From: Hemicordylus capensis
Taxonomy: Eukaryota; Chordata; Lepidosauria; Squamata; Cordylidae
Assembly: GCF_027244095.1 (NCBI RefSeq)
Contig: NC_069658.1
Coordinates: forward strand, 264,996,687 to 265,060,686
Direction: 5' to 3'
DNA length: 64,000 nucleotides
In this document: piece after piece, positions 45,761 through 58,410 of the stretch
Position numbering within the stretch: position 1 is the stretch's first letter
Layout of the letters: each line of letters starts with the position of its first letter
The notes under the pieces: generated by a model
What the model was told of the DNA's origin: nothing
The model's input: the letters and a program-made list of their open reading frames with translations, nothing else
Database searches by the model: none
Program-made: the position numbers and the translations under genes

Positions 45761-46495
45761 GAGAGTGAGACTCCTGCCTGTAAACTCAGAGAGCCACTGC
45801 CAGTCAATGTACTGCCTCTGTCTACCACTTTATCCATTTTCCCCTCCCTACATTATACCCCTACAGAAATGGTCAGGAGCAACAGTGTGTGTATGGGGGC
45901 GGGGGGGTGTTAGGTAGCAGGGGGGATGTGGCTGAGAACTATCTGTTTAATGATCCCCATAGAACCAGTGGCCAGAAGAAATGCCCAACTGCTGGTTCAG
46001 GATCACTCCTAAAAGAAAGATCTTTCATCACCCACCCCCTCCCAGTTCACAGACTCCTAACTAGTGTTTTCATACATGACACTCAGAAGTGCATATGAGC
46101 CTCTATATTCCTTTCTGTGTCACATAAGAATGTGGGAGAAGTTTCAAAAGAAAAATCAGCTGTGAATCCCAGCCAATGGAGGTTTTACATTAAAAGTAGG
46201 GTTCGATCAAAGGTGTATGTGTGTACATATAAACACAAACCTTGCAGTCTCCCAGATGTGAGTTTTAGGGATTTGCTATAAACTTATAACAATGTAACTA
46301 TGATCCTTTCTCCCCAAAGGATCTTGAGAATTGTACTTTATGTGATTAGAATTACCTAGTCAACAACCCTACCCCTCATCACAGAAGTACAGTTCCCAAA
46401 GTTCCCTGAGAAAAGAGAATATTAAATCTGTTTAGTTCTGTAGCATTGATATGCCCTATACAGATTTGTCATTCAGCATTTAGGAAGGGAGCATA

Positions 46496-46680
46496 AATCA
46501 GTGGCACAGCACATGCTTTCGATGCAGTAGGTCCCAGGTTCAATCCCTAACATCTCCATGCAGGACTGGGAAAGATCCCCAGAGAACTGTTGCTAGTCAT
46601 TGTGGACAATATTGACCTCCTAGATGGACTGAGTATCTGACTCAATAGCAGACAGCATCATAAGTTCCTATGTATGAGGA
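46496..46680 (+). mobile_element. tRNA-derived SINE
   Basis: The head is cagtggcacagcacatgctt, the B-box is caggttcaatccctaac, the body is gaaagatccccagagaactg and the end is ctagatggactgagtatctg. Confidence 0.75.
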
Positions 46681-46802
46681 CAGTCTGCAGCATAAGCAAA
46701 ACTGAAGATGCCAACCACTAATTACATAGACCCAAGTCAGTTTGTGCTAAAGTATGTGCTATGAATGCAGGTTATTTGTGAACAGGTACACTTGCAACTC
46801 AC

Positions 46803-46912
46803 ATAAGTAGCAGAGGTAAAAGGGCACCAGCGGGAAGCAGAAGATCACCAGCAGGATCTGCTGAGTGCGAGACAAACTGTCGTGAAAGGCCATTCCTGCC
46901 CTGGATGTTTGG
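46803..46912 (-). CDS. orphan exon candidate encoding a hydrophobic segment
   Basis: The minus strand shows acceptor GTTACTCCTTTCAG, 110 nt, then GTGAGT. One frame reads QTSRAGMAFHDSLSRTQQ followed by ILLVIFCFPLVPFYLCYL, with GC-rich third positions (ATC CTG CTG GTG ATC TTC TGC) unlike the AT-rich surroundings. That suggests real coding sequence with a membrane-spanning helix. If the donor is not used, the frame runs 15 codons further to a stop at 46,759, which would make a 45-residue protein from the internal Met. I do not recognise the protein. The phase does not fit the first KY-like exon known here. Confidence 0.4.
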
Positions 46913-46989
46913 CTGAAAGGAGTAACAGTAATCAACAACAGTTTGCATCCTGATATTGCACACATTTTAAAATTGTATGTGTGTTTACA

Positions 46990-49900
46990 CCATCAGTATT
47001 TGTGGTATGTTATGGAATAACCAATTGAAGTTATATTCTTTGCCCCCCAAATGATTTCAATCTAAAATTCTACCCAAAGTTGGCAACAGAGGGAAGAAAG
47101 GGAGGTTGAGGGGACAGTAAACGGGGAAGAATATGCATTCAGTTCAGTTTCATAAACTTAAGCTTAGTTCCAGGGCCAGAGAACATTTGACATTAAGCCC
47201 ATCTTTAAGACACAGGCTTAAAACTGTGAGTGAGTGGAAGAGTCTCTCTCTGTCTCTCTCTTTTTAAAAAAAAACCACACACAGAGCGGGGTGGGTGGGA
47301 GTGAGATGCAACCTGTATTGGGATTGCAATACATGGGAAGGGGACTTAAGGCTTAACCTGGCACTGTTTTTCCCTTCGAAAAAATCTCTCCCCAAAGTGG
47401 TTTCTTGCTCTCAAAGCACCTGTTCTCAACAGGAAGCAAGACTATCACACTGACCTCCTGAACAGTTCCCCCTTAGCTTCAAGAAAGCATCTGCCTGCCA
47501 ACTCTCTGGGCTTTCCCTTCTGCCGAGCTCATCAGCCACTAATTGGATACTTCATGAGCCCAATCACTTCCTTCATTTAGCAGATGCTGTTTGAAGAAAC
47601 TAGTAAACAACTTAGTTTACCTTTTCCTCTGGTTACCCTTTTTGCTCAGGAGCTTGGTTGATTATTTCCCTCGAAGAAAAAAGGAGTGCTAGAGAGAGTA
47701 TTTCTTTCTTGAGGCACTTGGAACAGACAAGTACTTTACTTCCTTGTTGGGGAAATAGTTACTGCATCTATGTGCCTAGTCTGAACTTTGTCTCTATGTC
47801 ATTGCATACATAACCAGTGGTAGCATTTACAGAGGCTGCAGAGGGAAAAGGTGTTGATATAGCCAGGTGTGTCACCATGGCATACCTAGATGGAGTTGCT
47901 TTATAATTTTGTGCACTTGGCTAGTTTGATCAAACTGTTTGTGATGTCCTAAAAAGTTTGGGGCCAAGTTATTTGAAGGACTGCTTTCTCACATGAATTT
48001 CCCACATCCTGTGGGAATAATTAGAGAGGGGTTTTGGTATGTTCTGTCTCCTATGGAAGCTTGCTTCATGGCTGTCCCCATTCTGTCCCCAAGAAATCTG
48101 TCTGGCTTCCTCTCTGGAGGCATTTCAGCAGCTGCCAAAGACTTGTGAGTTCTGCCAGGCATTTCCATGTGTCATTTGGAAGCAGTTTGTTGTTGTTTTG
48201 TCTGGTGGTGTGTGCTTCTTACTGTTTTAATTCCTATTATTTTAGATTGATGTTTTGTAAGTCCACTTTTCTGTCTTGAATTTCAAGACAGAAAGTTGGA
48301 ATACGTAAATTATACATAATTTAAGTTATAAATAAATTATAAATAAGTTGGAATATGTATATTTTAAATAATGAATTATAAATAAACTCCTGTATAAAAA
48401 GGATTTAGGGAGCTATTAGCAGGCTATGATAGCATCCTCTCCTGTTTTTTAAAGACTGAAGGAAGAACCCTCTTGTTGTCCTTTGCTTCTATTAGAACAA
48501 ATTCCACATACAGTCTAGAAAGAGCAAGGAAAAGAGCAGAAGTACCAATTGGAAGTTTGTGTTGGCGTTTTTCTGGGGATTGTATGTTAACTGCTTTCAA
48601 GGACATGGAAAGGTTACAGTGGGCCCTGGCCTGGAACAAGAAGTCAAGATGAACCCTCTGGCACTGCCTTCTCTCCCACCCCCATGGCTTTGCTGAGGAA
48701 TAATTATATGAACAAATTCTCAGCATTTTCTTTGCCTCACTATGCAAATAATAGGCTGGTTCTCACAATCAGTGATAAGGTAGGACAAGCATCCTACCCA
48801 AGCTCAGGAGCTGTACGCACTCCCATTTTGTGATAGTAAAAAACAAGGTAGAAGGTTCAAGAAGTGATAGTCTTCAAGGCTCCCACTGGGTAGAAGGGCT
48901 TACCTCCTACCTCATTAAACAGCAGCGTACAACTGCTGGGTAGGACAGAGCCCTCCTCCTACCCAGCAGAAGCCTTGCAGATGATCACTTCCCACGCCTC
49001 CTATCTTATTTACTTGTACACAATCACATAACAGAAGCACGCACAGCTCTCAAACTTAGATGAGATACTTGTTCTACCCAAATAACGATCATGTGAACAA
49101 GTCTAGTGGCACAGATACTCAGTTGGTTCTGGAGCCAGCAGGTTGCCACCGAGTCAGGCAGGAGGGGAGAGCAAAGAGCAGGCTGCTTCCCAGCCAGTGC
49201 CACTCTACCCCACCCTCATGAGCCAGGAACATGTGTTCAATTCTGTCCCCTTGTTCAGTTATAGCTACACCACTGTTTTCAATGACTTTATAAAAGATTT
49301 TTTAAAAAAATTATGACTCTGGCCATATTGAATGGCCTGCTTTTGGAGTGGTCCCATGTATAGCGTAAGCCTTAATATTGTAAGATGCAAGAAGGAGCTC
49401 TCTACCAACTGGTACCTGTTTCAGAAATTGACCTTATGACATAATTATGACCCCTTTTCAGAGGGGTCAGATTGATGGAAAGCCCCAGTGTAATTGGTCA
49501 GATTAGACAGTCTGAAGCTCTGTACATTTTTCTGCAGCATATACTGCTTGTTTCATCCTCCTTATGACATATGGTTGCAGAATGGAGTTTGGGGAAGCAA
49601 CAACACCCCACCACCCCAAAATGCCCCAGCAGTTGCTCATAAGATGGCAGTTTGGGAGATGCCACAACTTTTGTAAGATATCTAGATAGCCAAATATAAC
49701 TTATTACATCAGTATTTGTGTGTGGTCTCTTGGACTGCTAGGGCATATTAGGGCAGAGAGCCAAGGAGAAGCACACAGCTCACACAGTGGAGTCCTTCGT
49801 CCGTGTGAGACCAATTGCAGAGGGACCACAGGACAACAGTCCTTGGAGGCACCTCAACGAGAGTGGTTTGGATGCTGATACAGCATGGTTGTGGCATCCA

Positions 49901-50134
49901 TTGTTCCTATAGAGCACATGCTCCTTATTGTGAACATCAAGGACCTAACAGAGATGTGCATTAAGTTTGGAATTGGGATAAAATGCTGCTTTGTCCCTCT
50001 GCTTCACCTTCGGATTAAGCTTGGACTTTAATTGCGCTGTGTTTTGGTAAACATTATCATTTTAACTGGAAATGATGCCATGAGCAAGATTGGAACCAAA
50101 TGCACAGAACTGATTGTACAGCCAGAAACTTACA
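46990..50134. other. no gene recognised
   Basis: Mostly single-copy-looking AT-rich sequence with small frames lacking domains. A hAT-type right end (ttatagctacaccactg) at about 49,258-49,274 has no visible partner. 49,730-50,134 is an unclassified repeat flank interrupted by the hAT element at 50,143. Confidence 0.4.
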
Positions 50135-50142
50135 GGTCCAAT

Positions 50143-51718
50143 CAGGGGCGTAACTGTGTGGGGGCAGGCAGGGCACATGCCCTGGGCGCCACTTGGGAGG
50201 GGTGCCAAAGCGCTGCCATGACCCCCCCGCCCCCGCCAAATTGCCGCGCTGACACGGCGCCCCCTCCACGAGCTTCACCCCAGCAGTGGGTGACAGCAGA
50301 TGTGTAACACGGAGCGACGCCGAGGCCTGCCGTTCGGCCTGGTGTTGCTTCTCAACTGTGAGGCACGCCTGCGCAGCTTGAAACTGCGCAGGCGCGCCTC
50401 GCAGTTGAGAAGCAACGCCGGGCCGAACAGCAGGCCTCGGCGTCGCTCCGTGTTACACATCCGCTGTCATCCACTGCCGGGGTGAAGCAAGTGAAGGACG
50501 TTGCTTGCTCGCCCCCCGCCAAATTGCCGCACTGACATGGTGCCCCCCCCGCGAGCTTCACCCAGTGGGTGACAGCCCGGCGGATGTGTAACACGGAGCG
50601 ACGCTGAGGCCTGCCGTTCGGCCCGGCGTCGCTTCTCAACTGCGAGGCACGCCCGCACAGCTTGAAACTGTGCAGGCGCGCCTCGCAGTTGAGAAGTGAC
50701 GCCAGGCCAAACGGCAGGCCTCGGCGTCGCTCCGTGTTACACATCCGCCGCGCTGTCGTCCACTGCCGGGGTGAAGCAAGTGAAGGACATTGCTTGCTCA
50801 CCCCCCGCCAAATTGCCGTGCTGACACAGCGCCCCCCCTCCACGAGCTTCAGCAGCAGGAGCACAGGAGGCGAGGCGGCGGCGACCCATCCACCCTGCAC
50901 TCCTGCCTCTGCGGCCGGCCCAGCAGCCAGCCAGGGCCTTGCGGACGCCGCGGGAGGCAGCAGCCACACTGGGCTTGGGCTTCGCTCGCAGGAGGCTAGC
51001 GAGTCGATGGGGCGAGTTCTCGGTGCTGGGAAGTGATGGACGACCCCGGGATCATCCGCCGGAGGCGGCTCCAGGTAAAGGTTTCTTCGCAGAGCTGCTC
51101 CCCGTTCCCCCATCTTGCTTCCATCCCCCTGCCTGCCATGTGGCCATCCAAGAGATCCCTCTTCGTGCTCGCCCCAACCTCCTAAGGGCTAAGCTGGAAG
51201 GTGATTCCGGGAGCTGCTCTCGGGAGGTGGGGCATGCCTGATGGGAAAGGCAAGCAGCGCATCACGAAGCCTCCCTTTCCCCCGAGATCTGCCCCAAACC
51301 TTTTTATCTGGAAGACAACAATGACTTTATTGTTCCGCAGGGCACAGGTGTGCACGCTGCCAGCTGGGCGGCACTTTGCTTGGCTCCTGCCAGTATGGGA
51401 ATGGGGTGTGTGTGTCCTGTGTTGCTGCGTGGGGGGGGGGGCGGCTTGGCTGGTGGTGGCTGCAGTGGTCACGGGATCCATCCCCCCTGCATGCCAGACC
51501 CAAACAAACCTCCACTGCTCTGTCACAGGGAGAGGTTTGGAGAAGGGAGAGATCAAGAGAGGGAAGGAATGGCAGAAGAATCCCCCCCCCGCCCACGGCC
51601 ATCCCCTCACCTCCGAGGACACATGGCAGCAGGCGGCTGCCTCCTACTGCAGGGTGGGGGGCGGGGGGCACAATTTCAGTGCTTGCCCTGGGCGCTGTTT
51701 CCGCTAGTTACGCCTCTG
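50143..51718. mobile_element. non-autonomous hAT element, complete ends, with tandem hairpins
   Basis: The termini are CAGGGGCGTAACTG and CTAGTTACGCCTCTG (inverted). A perfect 8-bp duplication, ggtccaat, lies at 50,135-50,142 and 51,719-51,726. The interior is very GC-rich. It holds two 163-bp hairpins at 50,299-50,461 and 50,583-50,745, each starting gatgtgtaacacggagcg and ending in its reverse complement, with the loop cttgaaa. A flanking unit of 284 bp is repeated. Long frames on both strands, up to 253 codons, follow the GC bias and hairpin symmetry and match no domain I know. Confidence 0.9.
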
Positions 51719-51784
51719 GGTCCAATAGAGACAGACAGATGTCATGTCATAAAAAAGACACGGCTAAAAGGTATCTGGTCAGTG

Positions 51785-52200
51785 CGCAGACAGTATCAGC
51801 AAAAGTGAACGTCTTTGATGAGCTGCGCGTTGCTACACTCACAGCCACTTGGGCACATCTTTTGCTGATCTGCCACCCACCTCCAGCTCCATCATAGGAC
51901 ACATCCAGAGGGCAGTCTTTTCTAGAGAGTCATTCTCACTCTTGGGTCATGACTACACTATGCTGAATTCACTGGTTTACAGCTAGGAAGAAGTGAACAG
52001 TGTTTTGCAGCCATTTATGTGCTGCAAAGAAGAACTGAAGGTCACATGCAGGTGCAAAATATGCAACACAAGAATGAGCAAATGCAAGTGATTCACAGTG
52101 CTTTATTGTACTTCAAGCACAAGTGAAAAGGTGTGTCATAATGCACCTCAGGTAACAAGCCTCATAATGCACCTCAGGTAACAAGTTAAAAAACATGCTT
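51785..52200. repeat. unclassified interspersed repeat, uninterrupted copy
   Basis: 51,785-52,030 matches 9,385-9,655 and 52,035-52,200 matches 14,865-15,005. A short phrase (tcataatgcacctcaggtaa) is duplicated at 52,136 and 52,161. The hAT at 50,143 inserted within or beside it. Confidence 0.5.
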
Positions 52201-52359
52201 AATAAGAATATCCCATTTGAGATTTCTAGTTTGCCCCCTTTAATATACAGAGCAGCAGCACCCACAATATGCCTTTTCCTGCCTTTCAATCAAAGCTTGT
52301 ATTCAGGAATAACTGTGTTCCACTGGTTCTCTCCATTCCACCAGTGCTCTCTGCCTCTA

Positions 52360-52640
52360 GCACATGGCTGTTCAACTTGGGCCCTCCTGCAGATGTTGGC
52401 CTACAACTCCCATCATCCCTGGCTATCAGCCACTGTGGCTGGGATTATGGGAGCTGTAGTCCAAACACAGCTGGTGGGGCAAGGTTGAGCAGGCCTAATT
52501 TAGCAGGGCTACTCAACTTTTGCCATCCTGCTGATGTTGGCCTACAACTCACATAATCCCTGGCTATTGGCCACTATGGCTGGGGATTACGGGAGCTGTA
52601 GTCCAAAAACAGTTGTAGGGGCCAAAGTTGAGCAGGCCTG
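52360..52640. mobile_element. two palindromic MITE copies in tandem
   Basis: Each copy has a caacttgggccctcctgcag-like or caacttttgccatcctgctg left arm, tggcctacaactc, an ataatccctggct/ggattatggga centre and gggcaaggttgagcaggcct-like right arm. Same family as 20,183 and 43,087. Confidence 0.8.
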
Positions 52641-52789
52641 CCCTAGAGGCATCATCTCAATAAAAGAGGCTACCAGCACACCCACCAAGGAATGGGTCTC
52701 TTTTAGAGAATGATTTATCTCTTCTTCAGAGTGAAGGAACCCTCTTTCCCCAAGTCCCTCATTTGCCATGACAGAGAGGCCATCACCCT

Positions 52790-52870
52790 CAAACTTTTTG
52801 TTTTTATTGTAAACCACCCAGAGACGTAAGTTTTGGGCGATATAAAAATATGTTAATTAATTAATTAAAG
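52790..52870 (+). mobile_element. retroposon 3' tail
   Basis: gtaaaccacccagagacgta, then gggcgatataaaaatatg, then (ttaa)n, a typical LINE/SINE 3' end. Confidence 0.6.
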
Positions 52871-54135
52871 TGGGATTCCTCTACTACATCCCTAAAAGCC
52901 TTATCAACAAACCCCTCTGCTTCTCCTAACCTCTTCAGGTCAACTATGTTGGAGGAAACAAACAAACTCACTCCCTGAGAACCAGGAAACCCTTGCAACA
53001 AGCACACACCCGTAACATCAGTCCAGTACCAGACCAACAGCCATACTTGTGACCCTCATCTATCTGCATAATCATTTTTATTTTAAGTAAACTGTTTACT
53101 TTTGTAGGGTTTCTTTTAGCTGTAGAGCTAAGTTAGTTAGAAATTCAGACTGCCCTGCTGCTAAACACACACAGATGCTTAATTAATTCACAGGTCTTAT
53201 TAACTGACATTTTGTCACTACAGCAGAAATGTTTCATCAGCTGGAAATCCCAGGTGATTGTGAGCATAGCAACCCTGTTTATATAGCTCTGGCTGCCTTC
53301 TCTCAACTCCTGGAGTAGCCAATTAGGATCAGATGGGGCTTGTTTACAAGTTGAGTGAGGATTTTAAAGGGGAATGTAGCTCAATTTCACCTTAAACAGG
53401 AATGGAGAGGTTTATCAGTAAGTAGATAATGGGATGGTGACAATTGTTCTATTGTTGCATATAGAGTAAAGAATGTCTTTAAAATGCTTAATAAACTTAA
53501 TTTAAAATGCAAATCTTACCAGCTTAGTGTGAACCAGTATAATTCACTGGTATGTTTCAATTGTGTCTCTGTCTTGTATCTAGTGGAAGTTTATAATTTT
53601 AAAATGAAATAAAAGTAATGCCCAGTCTAAGCTTTGTTCCTGGACAAGTAGAACTTCTGAGATGCTCCCACTAATGATGTCCATCCTTGGATATAGCTGT
53701 GGAGAAATTCTGTGTCTGGAATTCTGGACATGAGAGGGGAAATGATCTAGCACAAAAGAACTGCCTCCTGCTAAATTCAGTGGTGCAGCCTCCTCCCCAG
53801 GAGTCAAATGTGAGTGCCACTCAATTTAACATGCCACTTTTGGCACCTGTGCCATAGGTTGCCTATCCGTGCCACAGCCTATTGCAATGTGCCTTTTGCC
53901 TACACTTACATTCTGGTGTTTTATTTGTTTTAAAGCTGAACTTAAGCTAAACCTTGCTTGTTACTATCTAAGTCAAACTGAAATTAAAGCTTACAAATAG
54001 GAAAGCAAAGACCCAGAAGTGAGGTACAAACCTTTGAATGACAGAGGCTTTGATGCAACCCAGGTTTGGTATAGTACTGGGGACAGATCTTCATAATCAA
54101 AGCAACTATGGATGGTCTGTGAACTTCTCTGTACC
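52871..54135. other. no gene recognised
   Basis: AT-rich and apparently unique; no splice-site-bounded exon or terminal repeats were found. Confidence 0.4.
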
Positions 54136-54139
54136 TGGT

Positions 54140-54325
54140 GTATGAATAGAATTTTATGCAGTCCAGAGTGGTGTACATGGTTGTGTTTTTCTTCACAACC
54201 CTCTGAGGTAGGCGAGCATGATAGATAACTGACTGGCTTAGAATCACCCAGTGGGTTTCATGGCTGAGTGAGGATTTCAACTTTGGTCTCCCCAGTACTG
54301 GTCCAACTTTCTAACCACTTCTGCA
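54140..54325 (-). mobile_element. Sauria-type SINE
   Basis: The minus strand has gaagtggttagaaagttgga, ggggagaccaaagttgaaat, tcagccatgaaacccactgg and cctcagagggttgtgaagaa, in the order of the 27,237 copy. Confidence 0.75.
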
Positions 54326-54329
54326 GTAG

Positions 54330-55910
54330 CTAGTTGCTGAAATGCTGTTGAAAGTAAAAGATGCAAGAGTACAGAAATCACTAGAGGCTAGGGGAGCAAA
54401 CCTTATTATTTATTGTTCTATCTGTAGGTTCCTGGGAAATATTTAACAAAATAATGGGGAAAGGAAAGGGGAATAATTTCTGAAGGCACAGGAATTGTAA
54501 TATAGTACTTGTATCCTTGTTTTCTATAATTTTAGTTACTAACTGAACTGAGCATTCATTGACACACTGGCATCATAATTTCTTCTCTAAGTGTTCAACT
54601 TACATTACAGTTTCAGATCCACCTAAAGTTACTTTGTCATGGGATTAACTCCACCACCAAAACCATGGGGAATGTTGTTCTGTACATACACATTGCACCT
54701 AAATGTTGATAAAATCTCTCATCGGAACAGGCTGCATTTTTTTTTCCTGGTAGTACCAACCTTGTTTTGGTTGCCAGAACCTAAGGGGTATACTTGTGGG
54801 TAAAATGGGCCGTAAGCCAGAATTTGGCTTTTTTAAAAGCCAAATCTGGCCACCTAGTTTGCGACTACCATGTTTAGCTGCTGGTTCTGGGGCAAAGATC
54901 GATCTCGATCTCTCTCTTTGGGTCCATTTCCAGCAGAGACACAAGTACCAGCAGCTGCTGCTCCTGATGATAAAGATTACTCCTTCCGCAGCAGACATGT
55001 CTCTACACACACCCCAGCAGGCAGCCACTGGGCTTATCTACTGCTTCCTGCTCCTCCAGGAGCAGAGATGGGTTCTTCCAACAGCAGCAGCATGTGAGTT
55101 GTGAGAAGAATACGTGAAACCAATCAATGAATTATAAGAGCTCATGTGAGCCCAGGTTAGAGGTGTGGAATGGAGAATGCTGTAGCAGTGCTCACATGCC
55201 ACCAGACAGGATAGTCTCAGCATTGAATTTTAGGGGTAACACCCTAAAATTTGATGCCCCAGGAAAACACCTAGTTTGCCTTAATGCATGGCCTAGCCCT
55301 GCCAGCATCATCAGGAAGAGTGCATAGGAACTTGTAGTGCAGTTTCGAGGAAATACTGGCTGACATCCTAACAAAGCACTGGTGCAACCGTGTTGCATTC
55401 CAGATTAAGGAAAAAATATCTCCCTTTCCTTCCACAGCTGCCTGTTATATCTGAAAATATGTCCCTCTGGGACATATTTTTGGGTGGTGCAGGAAGCTGT
55501 GGAAGGCAGGGGAAATAATTTTTGCAGTCTTTAGATATATATTGGCTAAGGCCATGTTGTCATGATGATGGGGAATGTGTTAAACGAACGAGTTAATCAT
55601 GATCACAGAGCATGATGTGAGAACCTGGAATTTCCAGGCAATCTCAGTCAAACCACTGTAGTTAAACAGCATTTCAAGTCAGCATGTAGGAATGTAAGAC
55701 TCCACTCTGTTACATACACTCAGTTTGGGAGAAATTGCCCCTTCCTTCATATGAACCCCCCTCCTCCTTAGTGCCCTATGTTATAGTTCTGGAATGAATA
55801 AGCAGAAAGTTTTCATGGTGGTATTATTGTATTATTATCATCACTATCTGTATACTGCTTTTCAACAACAACAAAAAGTTCCCAAAGTAGTTTACAGAGA
55901 AAAAATAGTA
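54330..55910. other. no gene recognised
   Basis: Frames of up to 109 codons occur on both strands near 54.7-55.1 kb and are mutually antisense. None shows a known domain. Confidence 0.4.
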
Positions 55911-55914
55911 AGAG

Positions 55915-56115
55915 AAGAGCTGGTCTTGTAGTTGCAAGCATGAATTGTCTCCTGTGCTAAGCAGGGTCCACCCTGGTTGCATATGAATGAGAGACTTAAT
56001 GTGTGAGCACTGTAAGATATTCCCCTTAGGGGATGGGGCTGCTCTGAGAAGAGCAACTGCATGTTTACATGCATGCAGAAGCCGGCTCCAAGTTCCCTCC
56101 CTAGCATCTCCAGAT
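55915..56115 (+). mobile_element. tRNA-derived SINE
   Basis: agctggtcttgtagttgcaa, then aagatattccccttagggga, then catgtttacatgcatgcag and tagcatctccagataggac. It directly precedes the LINE 3' end. Confidence 0.8.
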
Positions 56116-56129
56116 AGGACAAGATTTTA

Positions 56130-57740
56130 TTTTTTTTTTAATAGGACAAGATTTTTTTATTGAACCAACAAACTACCAAAGCATACAGTACATTGCCAAA
56201 GCACAATTATATACAAAGTGGTTGTTTGTACATCATATATCTACAAAGATTTACACACAAGGATTTGGAAACCCACAAGGTTATGAAGTATATGCAGGTA
56301 GTACTGTAACTCGGGGATGGGGGATTACAAGGCACATCAGGTAATCGGGGGGTTACATCCGACGTCCATTTCCACAATTTGTCCCATTGCTGTTTAGAAG
56401 AGATACTCTTGTCTTTTTGCACATAACCATACAAACTTTTCCAGAAGAGATTTACTGTCTCATCTGTGTGAACCTCTTGGTCGCATCTTCCCTCCCTAGT
56501 CCTATGCAGGAGCATTGCATAAATGACATATAGGTTTACTAACCTGATTACGAGAAGGGGAACGTTCCAGTTCCCTAGTATGAGGGCACCCATTCCATCC
56601 CGTTTCCTTGAAGGTTTCTTTCTGGGACCTCGAAGAGGTTCTATCGCTCAAACCCGAGGTTAGTTCTTCCCAAGTCTGTTTTTCCAAATCAGGCCACTCT
56701 TAACAGCTTGCTTACTCCCTGCCACGCTCTTTTGGCTACGATACACTCTTTTAAGAAATGTGAGTAGGTTTCCCTGAATGTTTTGCCTAGCTCACTAGCT
56801 TTCTGTTTGCAAGTGATTTTAGGACACTCTTGCTGGTCCTCTGGGAGCCATGGCTTAGCCGCATTAAGTGGTAGTACTTGGTGGTATAAGCACCACCTTG
56901 TTTCCCATAAATGGAAAGGGACTTTTTTCTCCTTAAAGAGAGCGATAGGGTGATCAGCTTTTTAATACTTGTGTGATATTACCATTGAAAGATCCTTTCC
57001 CCCACCATGCTATGCCCCATGCTGACTTGCGCCAACGCAGAGTGAAAAGCGAGATCCAGGTTTTTTGCAGGAGGTTGGACATATTATGGACATTCAGGAA
57101 AATCCAGTTTCCAAAACTGTAGGACATGAATTCAGTTACAAAATAGGGTTGCAGGGCACTTAGGGCTAGGCCTCCCTGCTCAACCTCCTTAAATGCTACT
57201 GCACAGGCCAAAGGGAAGGACACTGTGTGCCATACTAGACGGAAGATCTGGCTTTCAACTCTCCGAAGGAGATCGAGCGGGGGAGGATAGACTACCGCCA
57301 GGTTATGCACCAGGGGTATCAGGTAAGTCCGGATGTAAACCGCTTTCTGGTACATGGCAAGGCTCCATTTTTTCCACATGGTGATTTTAAGCATTACTTT
57401 TTCTTCCCAATCTGTCCAATTTCCCCCCCCCCCAGACTTTTTCCTTAATCCCATATTTAATCCCCAAAATATTTACTGTATCTACCCACTTCAGTTTGGA
57501 CTCTGGGGCCCCTTCGCTTTTACATTCAGAGATGGGTAGGCACAAGAGTTGCTGGCGTCCGGGGTCCATTTTAACAAATACACTTTTGTCAGCATTTAAT
57601 TCTGAGCCCAAGATCTTGCCATATTCCCAGAAGAGGTCTAGTATTACAGAGATTTCATTTTCATTCAATAACAGTAATGTAACATCATCGGCATTTTACC
57701 CTAAACTCAGAATGCGGTTCTGAGTGGACAGGTGGTTCGG
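56130..57740 (-). mobile_element. L1-superfamily (Tx1-like) LINE, 3' part
   Basis: In minus-strand order: DLFWEYGKILGSELNADKS, KWVDTVNILGIKYG, WKKWSLAMYQKAVYIRTYL and RRVESQIFRLVW near 57.2 kb. These resemble the region after the RT catalytic core in L1/Tx1-type elements. Further 3' frames include NVPLLVIRLVNLYVIYAML and HTDETVNLFWKSLYGYVQ. Several breaks are present. Exact clade unsure. Confidence 0.62.
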
Positions 57741-57834
57741 CTATCCCATCACTCTCCCTCCTCCTCCCTCCCGGGAAGATCTTGCGGGGCGGAGGAATAG
57801 AGACCGAGAATCCTTGCAGATAGGGAGATATCTG

Positions 57835-58065
57835 TCCATCTCCAGATAGGGCTGAGAAAGACTCCTGCCTGTAACTTCGGAGAAGCCACTGCCAAGCTAG
57901 GGAGACAATACTTAGCTAGATGGATCAATAGTCCAGCTTCCTATGTTCCTAAGAAAATGGTTCTCAGTCCCCAAAGAACTCACAGTCTAAAAAGGTAGAC
58001 ACCAGCAATAGCCACTGCCCCTCCTGTTCCGGCTTTTACCAAGAACCCTGGAGGGATATTGTGCT
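57835..58065. mobile_element. SINE fragments
   Basis: 57,835-57,950 (plus) has gctgagaaagactcctgcct and gcttcctatgttcctaa. 57,955-58,065 (minus) has a ggtgtctaccttttta and gactgagaacca stretch like the L2-tailed SINE middle. Confidence 0.6.
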
Positions 58066-58280
58066 GGCATCTGTCATGGGAGTTCAGAGGAAGGCAGCCA
58101 TTAGAAGGTAAGACTTCTTTACTGTGTTACAAGAAGAGACAAGTTCAACAAGAAGTACAGGCAGGAAGTAAGAAGGGAGTAGGAAGCCTCCAATTAGGAT
58201 CACTACTAGCAAATGGTAGTGCCACCTGTTAGCTGGATATATTACAACATTTCCACACAGTATCACCATGGTAGCACATG

Positions 58281-58410
58281 GCAATATTTATTTATTATTA
58301 CTCTGTGTAAACCATTTTTGGTTTACACAGCCATTTTAGTGAGCCGTTTACTGAGCCATTTTTGGAAGGGCGGTATAGAAATCGAATGAATGAATGAATG
58401 AATAGCCATG
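58281..58410 (+). mobile_element. L2-tailed SINE 3' part
   Basis: tttattattactctgtgtaa, then gagccatttttggaagggcg and gtatagaaatcgaatgaatg. A short internal duplication of gccatttt..agtgagcc is present. Confidence 0.8.

Noticed and set aside
50352-51113. 253-codon minus-strand frame, the longest single frame after the KY-like exon
   Set aside because: It spans hAT hairpins and the repeated 284-bp unit, is low-complexity in Arg/Ala/Pro, and long frames exist on both strands because of GC bias.
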